A stretch of 64,000 nucleotides of DNA from positions 62,001 to 126,000 of the forward strand of contig NZ_JAGGKB010000005.1 of the NCBI RefSeq assembly GCF_017873335.1. The letters are read 5' to 3'. The translations under genes were made by a program, and so were the position numbers. The notes below the pieces were generated by a model that did no database searches, was not told the DNA's origin, and worked only from the letters and a program-made list of their open reading frames with translations. Source of the DNA: Thermococcus stetteri (lineage in GTDB: Archaea; Methanobacteriota_B; Thermococci; Thermococcales; Thermococcaceae). Shown here piece by piece: positions 38,160 to 47,431 of the stretch (position 1 is its first letter; every line of letters starts with the position of its first letter).

Positions 38160-39223
38160 GGGGGAAACTGCTGAGCTTTTCCCTGTTTGGCGAGAGCCAT
38201 GGAAAGGCTGTGGGAGTTCTGATAGAGGGGTTGCCTCCGGGGATAGAGGTCAGCGTTGAGGAACTCAGGAAGGAGCTGGAGAGGAGGAAGGGCATAGAGC
38301 GGTTTGCAACCAAGAGGCGAGAGAGCGACGAGCCCCTAATCCTCTCGGGGGTATTCAGGGGGAAAACAACGGGCGCGCCCGTTGCGGTGATCGTTGAAAA
38401 CCGGGACGTGGATTCCTCCTACTACGAGGAGATAAGGAACACGCCGAGGCCGGGACACGCCGATTACCCAGCGAGGATAAAGTACTTCGGCCACAACGAC
38501 TACAGAGGGGGAGGTCACTTCTCGGGCAGGCTGACGGTTGGGATGGTCATTGTCGGCTACTTCGCCAAGAGGCTCCTTGAGGGGGAAGGAATAGAGGTGA
38601 GGGCCTATTTGAAGAGGATAGGGCGAGTGGAGGCGCGGGTTTCCCCCGAGGAGGTCTTGAACTCAACAAATCCCTACTGCCCGGATGAGGAAGCCTTCCG
38701 GGCGATGGTTGAGGAAATGGAAGAGGCGAGAAAGTCTGGAGACAGCGTCGGTGGCGTTGTGGAGGTCGTGGCCTTCAACGTGCCCCCCGGTTTGGGCGGC
38801 CCCTGGGAGGAGGACATAGAGGCGGATATAGCTTCGGCCCTATTCAGGATTCCAGCGGTTAAGGGCGTTGAGTTCGGGCTGGGCTTTAAATTCGCTGAGC
38901 TCAGGGGGAGTGAAGCGAACGACCCCTTCATTCTGAGGAACGGAAAGGTTCTCACGGAGACCAACAACCACGGGGGCGTTCTTGGGGGGATAACCACGGG
39001 AATGCCCATAGTGGCAAGGGTGGCCTTCAAGCCCACTCCCTCCATCTACCTTCCCCAGAGGACCGTTGACCTGGAGAGGATGGAGGAGGTAACGCTCAGG
39101 CTGAGGGGGCGCTTCGATTCCTGCATAGTTCCCAAGGCCCTCCCCGTTGTTGAGGGAGCAGTTGCATTCATCATAGCGGATCACCTGCTGAGGAGGAAGG
39201 CGTGGGAGGGGGTGGTCAGGTGA
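38156..39223 (+). CDS. aroC: Chorismate synthase
   Basis: A 355-residue FMN enzyme producing chorismate, the branch point of the pathway. Signatures are SLFGESHGKAVGVLIEGLPP (start), RPGHADYPARIKY, DYRGGGHFSGR and FDSCIVPKALPVVEG near the end. The ATG overlaps the aroA stop by 4 nt. Confidence 0.96.
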   Translation: MRGKLLSFSLFGESHGKAVGVLIEGLPPGIEVSVEELRKELERRKGIERFATKRRESDEPLILSGVFRGKTTGAPVAVIVENRDVDSSYYEEIRNTPRPGHADYPARIKYFGHNDYRGGGHFSGRLTVGMVIVGYFAKRLLEGEGIEVRAYLKRIGRVEARVSPEEVLNSTNPYCPDEEAFRAMVEEMEEARKSGDSVGGVVEVVAFNVPPGLGGPWEEDIEADIASALFRIPAVKGVEFGLGFKFAELRGSEANDPFILRNGKVLTETNNHGGVLGGITTGMPIVARVAFKPTPSIYLPQRTVDLERMEEVTLRLRGRFDSCIVPKALPVVEGAVAFIIADHLLRRKAWEGVVR

Positions 39224-39564
39224 ACGTGTCCAAAAGCTTAAGTGCTGGAAGGGGAGAAATTGGCGGTGATGGTGATGTCCCACCAATATTGGATCCAGTA
39301 AATGAGGAACTCGCTCTTCTCAGAAGGCGGATAGATGAAATCGACGAGGAGATCATAAGCCTCCTCTATGAAAGGCTTGAGATCGCCAGGAAGATCGAGG
39401 AGGTTAAGCTCAAGTCCGGACTCCCGATATATGATCCTGAGAGGGAAGAAGAGGTTCTCCGCTGGACAGGGCAGTTTAGGGAAGTTTTTGAGGCTATACT
39501 GGAGGTGAGCAGGGATGTTCAACGCCTACGAGTTCTTCAACAGGATAAACGGAGTGAACCCTGA
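39220..39564 (+). CDS. aroQ: Chorismate mutase (AroQ class)
   Basis: The catalytic part LLRRRIDEIDEEIISLLYER and LEIARKIEEVKLKSGLPIYD is an AroQ helical chorismate mutase of about 90 residues, making prephenate. Two starts are possible. GTG 39220 overlaps the aroC stop by 4 nt but adds 23 non-conserved residues; TTG 39289 follows GGTGATGTCCC and starts right at the domain (MDPVNEELALL). The sequence between carries the repeat-like element also found at 30912-30964. The end overlaps the aminotransferase by 50 nt. Confidence 0.88.
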   Translation: MNVSKSLSAGRGEIGGDGDVPPILDPVNEELALLRRRIDEIDEEIISLLYERLEIARKIEEVKLKSGLPIYDPEREEEVLRWTGQFREVFEAILEVSRDVQRLRVLQQDKRSEP

Positions 39565-40609
39565 AGCAAGACTTGATGCAGGCCAGCCCGATATCCCTGT
39601 GAGGGAAGATATCATCGAAGAGACCATAGAATCGCTCAGAAGGGGAGAAACCGGCTACACGAGCACTGAGGGCATGGCCGAGCTCAGGGAGAGGATAGCC
39701 GAGATTGAGGGCGTTTCGGCGGATGAGGTCATAGTTGGCCCCGGCGCTAAGATACTCATAGCAGCGGAGATAGCAGCTGCAAAAAGAGTCGCAGTGATAT
39801 CTCCCCACTGGAATGCATATTCTCTCATCTCCAGACAGTTCGGGAAGGAGGTGAATGTGATAAAAACGAGCCTCGAGGATGGCTGGACTCCAAGGGTGGA
39901 GGAGATTGACGCCGAGCTTCTCATACTCAACTACCCAAACAACCCGACTGGGAGGGTCCTGGCTGAGAGTGAGCTCAGAAGCATCCTAGAGGCCGCTGAG
40001 GAGAGAGGCATTAAGGTTCTCTCTGATGAGGTCTACGCTGAACTTAGCTTTAAGCAATTTACTCCAGCAAGGGAGCTCTACGATAACGTTGTTACCGTGA
40101 AGAGCTTTTCAAAGCTCTACTCTATGACAGGCTTCAGGCTCGGCTATGCCATATCAGAAAGAGACGAGATAAGGAGAATCCAGAGGTTCATAGAGAGTAC
40201 CGTGACCTGCGTTCCTCCATTCATCCAGAGGGCTGGGTTGAAGGCCCTTGAACTCAGGGAGGAGCTCTCCAAGGAAGTTAGAGAGGTCTATCGTAGGAGG
40301 GTCAGAATGGCATTGAAAATACTTCGCGGACTCGACTTCCTCGAGCCGGAGGGGGGTTTCTACATATTCCTCAGGGTTCCAATGGATAGTGTGATCTTCG
40401 CCGAGAGATTGCTCTCCAGGGGTGTGGCGGTTTTTCCCGGGGTGGCCTTTGGCGATTATCCCAACTTCATAAGAATATCCCTCTCGGGCAGGGGACTTGA
40501 GAGGGGTTTAAGAGTCATCAGGGAGGAGTTGGAATGCGCCTTGGAATCGCGGGCTACGGAAGGATGGGAAGGCTCTTCAAGAGGTGTCTCGGCCGAAGGT
40601 TTGAGGTGA
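39515..40609 (+). CDS. Class I/II aminotransferase of the aromatic operon
   Basis: A 364-residue PLP enzyme. It has NYPNNPTGRVL, the aspartate in LSDEVYAELSF and the Schiff-base Lys in VKSFSKLYSMTGFRLGYA; FPGVAFGDYPNFIRISLS holds the carboxylate-binding Arg. From its place between chorismate mutase and tyrA it probably transaminates phenylpyruvate/4-hydroxyphenylpyruvate or prephenate. The C-terminal about 25 residues (from ECALESRATEGW) overlap tyrA by 76 nt and look like read-through of a lost stop. Confidence 0.9.
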   Translation: MFNAYEFFNRINGVNPEARLDAGQPDIPVREDIIEETIESLRRGETGYTSTEGMAELRERIAEIEGVSADEVIVGPGAKILIAAEIAAAKRVAVISPHWNAYSLISRQFGKEVNVIKTSLEDGWTPRVEEIDAELLILNYPNNPTGRVLAESELRSILEAAEERGIKVLSDEVYAELSFKQFTPARELYDNVVTVKSFSKLYSMTGFRLGYAISERDEIRRIQRFIESTVTCVPPFIQRAGLKALELREELSKEVREVYRRRVRMALKILRGLDFLEPEGGFYIFLRVPMDSVIFAERLLSRGVAVFPGVAFGDYPNFIRISLSGRGLERGLRVIREELECALESRATEGWEGSSRGVSAEGLR

Positions 40610-41304
40610 TCTCCTACTCCGAGCACGGGCGGAGCGATGTTGAATCGCTGGAGGAGCTCTACCTGAAGTCCGACGTGGTAATGGTAGCTTCTTCCCTTAA
40701 CTTTACTCCGGAAAGGCTGAGAAAGCTCGCGGAGATCTCGAGGAAGCACTGCGAGAAAAAGATGGTCTTCGACATAGCCACTTTCAAGTCCCGCGTTATC
40801 AAGGCCTACGCCGGCTTCAGCGAAGATGTGAGAGTTGCGAGCGTTCATCCCATGTTCGGCCCAGGGGCAAAGACCCTCAAGGGGAAGAGGTTCATAGTAG
40901 TTCCAGTCCCTGGGCGAGAGGGTGATGCCAATAGTATAGCGGGGTTCATACGCTCCATTGGAGGTGAGGTGACTTTCAGCGACTGGAAGACCCACGACAG
41001 GATTATGGGCTTCGTCATAGGCGTCCCGTACTTTGTCGGACTTGGGTACCTGGCACTCTCTAAGGAGCTCGGCCTCGGGGATTTCGGGGGCACTTCCTGG
41101 GCATATCTGGAGACCTACGGAAAAGCGGTTCTCAACGATTCTCCAGACTTTATAAGGGAGGTCCTCAGCCTGTCCAGGGAGCAGATAGGAGCGTTCCTCG
41201 ACTTCCTCAGAGAGAATCCCCCGGATCCAGAGGTTCTCAGGAAAGAATTAAGACGGGAAGAAATAGAAGAAGCCTACAAAAGGTTCTACAGGGCATTGGA
41301 GTAG
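40534..41304 (+). CDS. tyrA: Prephenate dehydrogenase
   Basis: A 256-residue NAD(P) enzyme converting prephenate to 4-hydroxyphenylpyruvate for tyrosine. The Rossmann loop is MRLGIAGYGRMGRLF; the conserved DIATFKS, SVHPMFGPGAKTLKGK and THDRIMGFVIGVPYFVGL follow. There is no ACT domain, so feedback control must come from elsewhere. ATG 40534 lies 76 nt inside the aminotransferase gene. The last plus-strand gene of the operon, it overlaps trpA tail to tail by 19 nt. Confidence 0.92.
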   Translation: MRLGIAGYGRMGRLFKRCLGRRFEVISYSEHGRSDVESLEELYLKSDVVMVASSLNFTPERLRKLAEISRKHCEKKMVFDIATFKSRVIKAYAGFSEDVRVASVHPMFGPGAKTLKGKRFIVVPVPGREGDANSIAGFIRSIGGEVTFSDWKTHDRIMGFVIGVPYFVGLGYLALSKELGLGDFGGTSWAYLETYGKAVLNDSPDFIREVLSLSREQIGAFLDFLRENPPDPEVLRKELRREEIEEAYKRFYRALE

Positions 41305-42041
41305 CCCGAGAGCTCCGCCACCTTCTTCTTCAATTCTTCAACCGGGTTCTCGCTCAGGGAGATGGCCTTTATCAGCGCGCTTCCAACGACGACACCGTCC
41401 GCTCCGGCATTGAACAGGGCCTCAACGTGCTCCCTCTTTGAAACTCCAAAGCCCACCGCCAGCTTATTTCTGCATACTCTCCTGGCGCGCCTTATGAAGT
41501 CGAAGGCAGTATCGGGGAGGCTGTCGCGAGCTCCAGTGGTTCCGTAGAGGGATATAAGGTACATGAAGCCGGTAGATGCCCTGTCTATCTCCTTAAGCCT
41601 CTCATCCGGGGTGTTCGGGGCGGCCAGAAAGACGGTCTTTACACCCTCCTCCTTAGCGATGTCGAGGAAATCTCCTGCGTGGCTCACCGGAAGGTCAACC
41701 ACGAGTATCCCGTCGGCACCGCTCGCCTTAGCTTCGCCAAGGAACTCCCTCACCCCGGTCCTGAAAACCGGGTTGTAGTAGGTCATGACCACGAGCGGAA
41801 CCGAGGAGTGCCTCCTGAACTCCCGGATGAGGCGGAAGAGGTCGTCCAGTTTAAAGCCGTTCCTAAGGGCGCGGTAGTGGGACTCCTGGATCGTCTTTCC
41901 ATCCGCCATCGGGTCGCTGAAGGGGAGGCCGAGCTCTATCAATCCGGAAAACTCCTCGATGGCCAGTAGAAATTCGAGGGTCTTCTCGACGCTCGGATCC
42001 CCAGCGGTGAGGTAGGGTATGAGGGAGCCGCTCTCAAACAT
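41286..42041 (-). CDS. trpA: Tryptophan synthase alpha chain
   Basis: A 251-residue TIM-barrel lyase splitting indole-3-glycerol phosphate. The catalytic Glu is in [15 protein letters not shown] and Asp in [12 protein letters not shown], with the phosphate loop [10 protein letters not shown] and [10 protein letters not shown]. It is the last gene of the trp operon, overlapping trpB by 8 nt and the convergent tyrA by 19 nt. Confidence 0.96.
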   Translation of the reverse strand: MFESGSLIPYLTAGDPSVEKTLEFLLAIEEFSGLIELGLPFSDPMADGKTIQESHYRALRNGFKLDDLFRLIREFRRHSSVPLVVMTYYNPVFRTGVREFLGEAKASGADGILVVDLPVSHAGDFLDIAKEEGVKTVFLAAPNTPDERLKEIDRASTGFMYLISLYGTTGARDSLPDTAFDFIRRARRVCRNKLAVGFGVSKREHVEALFNAGADGVVVGSALIKAISLSENPVEELKKKVAELSGYSNAL

Positions 42042-43203
42042 CCCCGACCCTCCTGACTATGTCGAGGTCCTTGTCCCCCCTCCCAGAGAGGTTCACGATT
42101 ATTACTTCGTCCCTCCCCATTTCCGGGGCTATCTTCATGGCGTAGGCCACGGCGTGGGCAGATTCGAGAGCGGGCAGTATTCCTTCGGTCCTTGAGAGCT
42201 CGTGAAATGCTCTCAGGGCTTCCTCGTCCGTTACGGTGACGTACTCGGCCCTTCCGCTCTCCTTGAGGTAGGCATGCTCCGGGCCCACACCGGGGTAATC
42301 CAGTCCAGCTGAAACGCTGTGGGTCGGCGTTATCTGACCCTCTTCATTCTGGAGGAAATAGCTTAGCATGCCGTGGAAGACTCCGAGCTCACCCGCGTTG
42401 AGCGAGGCCGCGTGGAGGCCCGTTTCAAGGCCCTTTCCCCCAGCTTCAACGCCTATGAGCCTGGTCTTATCGTTCACGAAGGGGTAGAAGATCCCCATCG
42501 CGTTGCTCCCCCCTCCGACGCACGCCACGATGGCATCTGGTAGCGTTCCCTCCGCCTCGAGTATCTGCTCCCTGGCTTCCCTCCCTATCACCGACTGGAA
42601 GTCCCTCACGATGACTGGGTAGGGATAAGGGCCTACCACCGAGCCTATGAGGTAGTGGGAGCGCTCAAAGCTCGAAACCCAGTCGCGGAGGGCCTCGTTT
42701 ATGGCATCCTTGAGGGTTTTTGAGCCGCTCTCAACCGGAATCACTCTCGCGCCGAGGAGTTGCATGCGGAAGACGTTCATCCTCTGCCTCTCAACATCCT
42801 CTGCCCCCATGTAGACGTCAACCCCCATGCCCAGCAATGCCCCGGCCATCGCGGTAGCAACGCCGTGCTGTCCGGCCCCGGTTTCAGCTATTAGCCTTTC
42901 CTTGCCCATGAACTTGGCGAGGAGGGCCTGGCCTATGGCGTTGTTCGTCTTGTGGGCCCCTCCGTGGAGGAGGTCCTCCCTCTTGAGGTATATCTTCGCC
43001 CCCCCGAGCTTCCTGCTCAGCCTCTCGGCGTAGTAGAGGGGGGTTGGCCTTCCGGCCCAGTTCCTGAGGTAGTAATCGAGAGTTCTCCTGAACTCCGGGT
43101 CGTCTTTGAGCTTTTTATACGCTCTTTCAAGCTCCCTCAGGGGTTCTATAAGCGTCTCGGGGACGAACTGGCCCCCAAACCTTCCAAAGAAGATCTCATC
43201 CAT
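42034..43203 (-). CDS. trpB: Tryptophan synthase beta chain
   Basis: A 389-residue PLP enzyme joining indole and serine. The PLP Lys is in [18 protein letters not shown] (TrpB1 class), with [12 protein letters not shown] and the phosphate-binding [12 protein letters not shown]. It works in complex with TrpA, whose gene it overlaps. The start overlaps trpF by 8 nt. Confidence 0.97.
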   Translation of the reverse strand: MDEIFFGRFGGQFVPETLIEPLRELERAYKKLKDDPEFRRTLDYYLRNWAGRPTPLYYAERLSRKLGGAKIYLKREDLLHGGAHKTNNAIGQALLAKFMGKERLIAETGAGQHGVATAMAGALLGMGVDVYMGAEDVERQRMNVFRMQLLGARVIPVESGSKTLKDAINEALRDWVSSFERSHYLIGSVVGPYPYPVIVRDFQSVIGREAREQILEAEGTLPDAIVACVGGGSNAMGIFYPFVNDKTRLIGVEAGGKGLETGLHAASLNAGELGVFHGMLSYFLQNEEGQITPTHSVSAGLDYPGVGPEHAYLKESGRAEYVTVTDEEALRAFHELSRTEGILPALESAHAVAYAMKIAPEMGRDEVIIVNLSGRGDKDLDIVRRVGDV

Positions 43204-43822
43204 TCCTCACCACCGCCATGAACGCTTCTATCAAAACCCTATCCTTGACTCCGTTCCTCTCAACACCGCTCGAAACGTCAACTCCAGCCGGTTTAACCCA
43301 CTTTATCGCCTCTCCAACGTTCTCCGGGGTTAAGCCACCGGCTAAGACTATTGGGTATTTTTTCGCTATTATCGCGCTCACCCTGTAGTCGTGCCTCCTC
43401 CCGCTCCCTGTCCCGGTGTCAAGGAGTATTCTGTCAACCTCGTACTGTTCTATGAGCTCGAGGAGTCTCTCGGCATCTTCCGCCGGGTCCTCGCTCTCCC
43501 TGGGGACGATGAAGGCCTTCATGACGCTCACACCGTACTCCTCCTTCAGTCTGTTGACGGCCTTTGGGTGCATCTCCGAGTGCACCTGGATGTACTCGGC
43601 CCCGGTCTTCTCTATCGCGTTGGCCCACTCGGGGAAGGTCTCCATCGTCGAGACGAGGTAGATGGGGATCTCGGCCATCTCTATCAGCTCAGCGGCAGTC
43701 CTCAGAGGCACCTTTCTCCTCGACTTTGAGTTCACGACGACTCCCGTTGCATCTGCGTACCTCTCGACGAGCCTTAGCTCATCCACTGTTTTTACCCCGC
43801 ATATCTTAACGAACTCCACCAT
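43196..43822 (-). CDS. trpF: Phosphoribosylanthranilate isomerase
   Basis: A 208-residue barrel enzyme. The general base Cys is in [15 protein letters not shown] (Cys8), the acid Asp in [16 protein letters not shown], and the phosphate sites in [14 protein letters not shown] and [15 protein letters not shown]. It overlaps trpG by 17 nt and trpB by 8 nt. Confidence 0.96.
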   Translation of the reverse strand: MVEFVKICGVKTVDELRLVERYADATGVVVNSKSRRKVPLRTAAELIEMAEIPIYLVSTMETFPEWANAIEKTGAEYIQVHSEMHPKAVNRLKEEYGVSVMKAFIVPRESEDPAEDAERLLELIEQYEVDRILLDTGTGSGRRHDYRVSAIIAKKYPIVLAGGLTPENVGEAIKWVKPAGVDVSSGVERNGVKDRVLIEAFMAVVRNG

Positions 43823-44393
43823 CTTTGGCCATCTCCACGAAGTTTTTGATTATCTTAACCCCTTCCTTCCTCTCCCACTCGGTCAGAACGCTCTCCGGAT
43901 GGAACTGGAGGCCCTCTATAGGGAGCTTCCTGTGCCTTATCCCCATGATCACGTTGTCGTCGAGAGAAACCGCGCTCACCTCGAACTCCTTTGGAACCTC
44001 CAGAACGGCCAGTGAATGGTACCTGCCAGCGATCAGGGGGTTCTTGATGCCCCTCAGGACGCCTTTCCCGTCGTGCCTAACGGGACTGGCCTTCCCGTGC
44101 CTCGGCCTTACCCTTCCGACCTTACCACCAAAGGCCGTCGCTATTATCTGGTGACCGAGGCAGACTCCGAGGACAGGCACTTCCGCTTCAAGGACTATCT
44201 CCGGCGAGTTTCCCACTTCCCTCCTCTCAAGCGGATGCCCCGGCCCGGGGGAGATTATCACTCCATCAGGATCGAGCCTTCTGAGCTCTCCCAGCGTTAT
44301 CGTGTTCGGAACGACCTTCACCCTGTCGAAGAGGGAAGCATACTCGGCTAAATTCCAGACGAAGGAGTCCCTGTTGTTTACGAGGACTATCAC
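43806..44393 (-). CDS. trpG: Anthranilate synthase component II (glutamine amidotransferase)
   Basis: A 195-residue class I amidotransferase. The nucleophile Cys78 is in VLGVCLGHQIIA, the oxyanion segment is SPGPGHP, and the His/Glu pair is in LQFHPESVLTEWE. It passes ammonia from glutamine to TrpE. It is transcribed between trpE (4-nt overlap) and trpF. Confidence 0.96.
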   Translation of the reverse strand: MIVLVNNRDSFVWNLAEYASLFDRVKVVPNTITLGELRRLDPDGVIISPGPGHPLERREVGNSPEIVLEAEVPVLGVCLGHQIIATAFGGKVGRVRPRHGKASPVRHDGKGVLRGIKNPLIAGRYHSLAVLEVPKEFEVSAVSLDDNVIMGIRHRKLPIEGLQFHPESVLTEWERKEGVKIIKNFVEMAKDGGVR

Positions 44394-45691
44394 CCTTCCA
44401 CCCCCAGCGCCTTCAGAACGGCCCTCATCTTGTTCTCGGTCTCGAAGAACTCCTTCTCCGGAACCGAATCCGCAACTATACCTGCCCCGGCCCTAACGCT
44501 CGCTTTCCTGCCCTCGATCTCGGCCATCCTTATCGCTATCGCCATGTCAGCGTCCCCTGTGAGGGAGAAGTAGCCAACGGCCCCTCCGTAGACCCTTCTC
44601 CTGCTCCTCTCCAGCTCGTCTATGATCTCCATCGCCCTTATCTTCGGTGCCCCAGTGAGCGTTCCGGCCGGGAAAGCCGCCTCCATGGCGTCGAACGCGT
44701 CCTTTTCTTCATCGAGCTCGCCGATAACCTCGCTCTCTATGTGCTGGACGTGGCTGTATTTCAGGACGTCGAAGAAGCGTACTAGTTTAACGCTTCCGGA
44801 CTTTGATACCCTTCTAACGTCGTTTCTTGCGAGGTCAACGAGCATGATGTGCTCGGCCCTCTCCTTCTCGTCGGAGAGGAGGGCTTTCTCCAGCTCCCTG
44901 TCCTCCTCCTCGCTACTTCCCCTCGGCGCTGTCCCTGCTATGGGGTTTATCCTGAAGATTCTCCCCTCGACTGAACCCATGGTTTCCGGCGAGGCCCCGA
45001 CGACGGTCTTTTTGAACTCGAGGATGAAGGAGTAGGGGGAGGGGTTGAGCTCCACGAGCCTCCTGTAGACCTCTAAGGGGTCCAGCTCCGTCCTGACCGT
45101 GTACTCCCGCGATAGAACCACCTGAAAGACATCTCCCGAGCGGATGTACTCCTTACCTGTCTCTACCATCTCCCTGAACTCCTCCTCACTGGCGTCGGTG
45201 GAGATTACCTCTGAGCCGCTGTCTTCCGGCGGGAGCTCCTCCCTTCTGGCCCTGTCAACCATGAGCTCTGGCTCGAAGGGCGGTTCTCTAACGTAGAAAA
45301 ACGACAGCTTACCATTCGAGTGGTCGTAGACGAAGGTCCAGGGGTAGTAGCCGAAGACGGAAGGCTCCCCGATATTCCCCCCTATGAGCGAGTGGACCGA
45401 GTCGTAGGCGATGTATCCGACGAAGCCGCCCATAAAGCCTCTGCCTTCGATTTTCTCTTTCATGAGCCCCTTTAGGGCCATGAAAGGGTTTCTCTCTCCC
45501 GAGATTCGCTCCCCATCAACCCTCGTTCCCTCCCCAACTTCAACGACAAACTCTGGCTCGGCAGATAGGTAGGTGAACCTCGCCTTCCTGCTGTCCTTTT
45601 CAGCTGAGCGGAGCATGAAGGGTATCTCCTGCTCCCTGAGGACGCTGTAGAGCCTAAGGGGATCAACGGGCTTTAGCTCTTTGATAGGCAT
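44390..45691 (-). CDS. trpE: Anthranilate synthase component I
   Basis: A 433-residue chorismate-using enzyme. The core motifs are NPIAGTAPRGSSEEEDRELE, VDLARNDVRRVSK, AAFPAGTLTGAPKIRAMEII and VRAGAGIVADSVPEKEF. The N-terminal feedback site is shortened compared with bacterial TrpE (LRSAEKDSRKARFTYLSAEP in place of LLES-type motifs), so tryptophan control cannot be predicted. It overlaps trpD by 19 nt and trpG by 4 nt. Confidence 0.96.
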   Translation of the reverse strand: MPIKELKPVDPLRLYSVLREQEIPFMLRSAEKDSRKARFTYLSAEPEFVVEVGEGTRVDGERISGERNPFMALKGLMKEKIEGRGFMGGFVGYIAYDSVHSLIGGNIGEPSVFGYYPWTFVYDHSNGKLSFFYVREPPFEPELMVDRARREELPPEDSGSEVISTDASEEEFREMVETGKEYIRSGDVFQVVLSREYTVRTELDPLEVYRRLVELNPSPYSFILEFKKTVVGASPETMGSVEGRIFRINPIAGTAPRGSSEEEDRELEKALLSDEKERAEHIMLVDLARNDVRRVSKSGSVKLVRFFDVLKYSHVQHIESEVIGELDEEKDAFDAMEAAFPAGTLTGAPKIRAMEIIDELERSRRRVYGGAVGYFSLTGDADMAIAIRMAEIEGRKASVRAGAGIVADSVPEKEFFETENKMRAVLKALGVEG

Positions 45692-46650
45692 GCTATCTCC
45701 TCCAGTTTTCTGAGCATGCCCTCTCCTAATGCGTCCCTCGCCATTTCAAAGCCCTCTTTGAAGTCTCCGGCTATCCTGGAGGCGTATAGTGCAACTGAAG
45801 CGTTCACGAGGATGAAGTCCCTGTCCTCCCTCCTTCCTAATCCTTCGAGAACGGCCCTTATCCTCGCGGCGCTATCCTCTGGGGAAGAGCAGGGTAGGGG
45901 CTTTACGGGCTCGATCCCGAAGTCCTCTGGATGAAGGGTGTAGCGCTCGATCCCGCGGTTCACCTCGATCACGCTCGTCTTCCCTGCCGGGTTCACCTCG
46001 TCCATCCCGGAGCCGTGGACAACCAGTGCCCTCCTGACCCCAAGGAAGCTCAGGGCCTCGGCAACCGGCTCCAGAAGTTCGAGAGAGTTGACTCCAACGA
46101 CTTGGTAGGCTGGATCGGCCGGGTTTGCCAGCGGCCCGAGGACGTTGAAGACCGTCTTTATGCCGAGGGCCTTTCTTACGGGCATTATTGGCTTGAGTGC
46201 CGGATGGTACGCTGGGGCGAAGATGAAGGTGAAGTTCGTCTTTTTTATCATCTCTCTGGCCTTCTCGGGCGGGATTCTAATGTTAACCCCAAGCACCTCA
46301 AGGACGTTGGCGGAACCGCTCTTCGAGGTTATTGAGACGTTGCCGTGTTTAGCGACCCTCGTGAAGGCCGAGAGGATCAAAGCCGAGGCCGTGCTCACGT
46401 TTATGGTCAAGCTACCGTCCCCACCGGTTCCAGCGGTGTCAACCACCTCTCCAAGGTCTAGCTTGACTGCGCTATCCCTCATGGCCCTCGCCAGGCCGGC
46501 TATTTCCTCCCCGGTGTAGCCCTTGGTCTGGAGTGCGGCGAGGTAAGCACCTACGAGTGCATCATCGCTTTTCTTCAGCTCCATGAAGAGCCCGTATGCC
46601 TCCTCGAAGCTCAGGTTCTTCCCTTCGACTATCTTCGCCAGAAGGCTCAT
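45673..46650 (-). CDS. trpD: Anthranilate phosphoribosyltransferase
   Basis: A 325-residue enzyme adding phosphoribose to anthranilate. The PRPP loop DTAGTGGDGSLTINVSTASA (about 66-85), KHGNVSITSKSGSANVLEVL and the anthranilate region FIFAPAYHPALKPIMPVRKA are present. It overlaps trpC by 4 nt and trpE by 19 nt. Confidence 0.96.
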   Translation of the reverse strand: MSLLAKIVEGKNLSFEEAYGLFMELKKSDDALVGAYLAALQTKGYTGEEIAGLARAMRDSAVKLDLGEVVDTAGTGGDGSLTINVSTASALILSAFTRVAKHGNVSITSKSGSANVLEVLGVNIRIPPEKAREMIKKTNFTFIFAPAYHPALKPIMPVRKALGIKTVFNVLGPLANPADPAYQVVGVNSLELLEPVAEALSFLGVRRALVVHGSGMDEVNPAGKTSVIEVNRGIERYTLHPEDFGIEPVKPLPCSSPEDSAARIRAVLEGLGRREDRDFILVNASVALYASRIAGDFKEGFEMARDALGEGMLRKLEEIACLSKS

Positions 46651-47330
46651 ACCTCCACCTCCACGAGCTCCTTCAGAAACTCCTCCGGATCGGGAGCTTT
46701 CATGAGCGCCGTACCTATGAGAGCAGCATCCGTGTGCCTCAATGCCCTCCTCAGGTCTTCCGTGCTCGCTATGCCGCTCTCGCTGACCTTCACGTATTTG
46801 CCGGGTATGAGCGGTGCGAGCCTCTCCGTTAAGCTCACGTTACCGTCGTCGAGCTCGAGCTTCTCTATGTCGCGGTTGTTTATCCCTATCATCGTCGAGT
46901 CCGTCTTGAGTGCTATCTTCAGCTCATTCTCGTTGTGGACCTCGACGAGGGTGTCCAAGCCGTGTTCCTTGGCGAAGTCAACGAACTCTGGCAGTTGCTC
47001 CCTAAGAAGGCGCGTTATCAGGAGAAGGGCGGAAGCGCCAGCCTCTGCAGTCCTCTCGATCTCTTCCTTCGTTGTTATGAAGTCCTTCCGCAGAACCGGA
47101 AGCTCCGTCTCCCTGCAGAGCCTTTTTAGGAACTCGAAGCTCCCCCTGAAGTATTTGCCGTCGGTTATGTAGGAGATCCCAATGGCCCCGGCCCTTTCGT
47201 AGGCCCTCAGAATGTCAAAGGGGTCCCTGTTCCCGAGAAGGTCCCCGTACTTTGGAGAATAGACCTTCAGCTCGGCTATGATGGCGTTCTTCTTTGCTTT
47301 TCTAATCGTCCTGCTCAATCCAAAAACCAT
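46647..47330 (-). CDS. trpC: Indole-3-glycerol phosphate synthase
   Basis: A 227-residue barrel enzyme. The catalytic Lys and Glu are in AIIAELKVYSPKYGDLL and VLRKDFITTKEEIERT, with GINNRDIEKLELD and VKVSESGIAS. It is the first gene of the trp operon. I chose ATG 47330; AGGTG directly before it is unusually close, and GGTG 5 nt further up may be the working site. A GTG immediately upstream is the alternative. Confidence 0.95.
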   Translation of the reverse strand: MVFGLSRTIRKAKKNAIIAELKVYSPKYGDLLGNRDPFDILRAYERAGAIGISYITDGKYFRGSFEFLKRLCRETELPVLRKDFITTKEEIERTAEAGASALLLITRLLREQLPEFVDFAKEHGLDTLVEVHNENELKIALKTDSTMIGINNRDIEKLELDDGNVSLTERLAPLIPGKYVKVSESGIASTEDLRRALRHTDAALIGTALMKAPDPEEFLKELVEVEV

Positions 47331-47388
47331 CACCTGACACCGGGATCACCGGCTCTTCTTTGACCGCAGGAAATTTAAATTATTGGAC

Positions 47389-47402
47389 AGCCTGACCTGG
47401 CT
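47389..47402. promoter_or_regulatory. Candidate operator of the trp operon
   Basis: AGCCTGACCTGGCT has inverted AGCC/GGCT ends and differs from the element before the aro operon (30823) at two positions. On the minus strand it lies just upstream of the TATA-like TAATTTAAATTT (47371-47382) of trpC, about 60 nt before the start codon. Confidence 0.6.
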
Positions 47403-47431
47403 AGATCAATTATTATGATAAAAGAGCTCCG

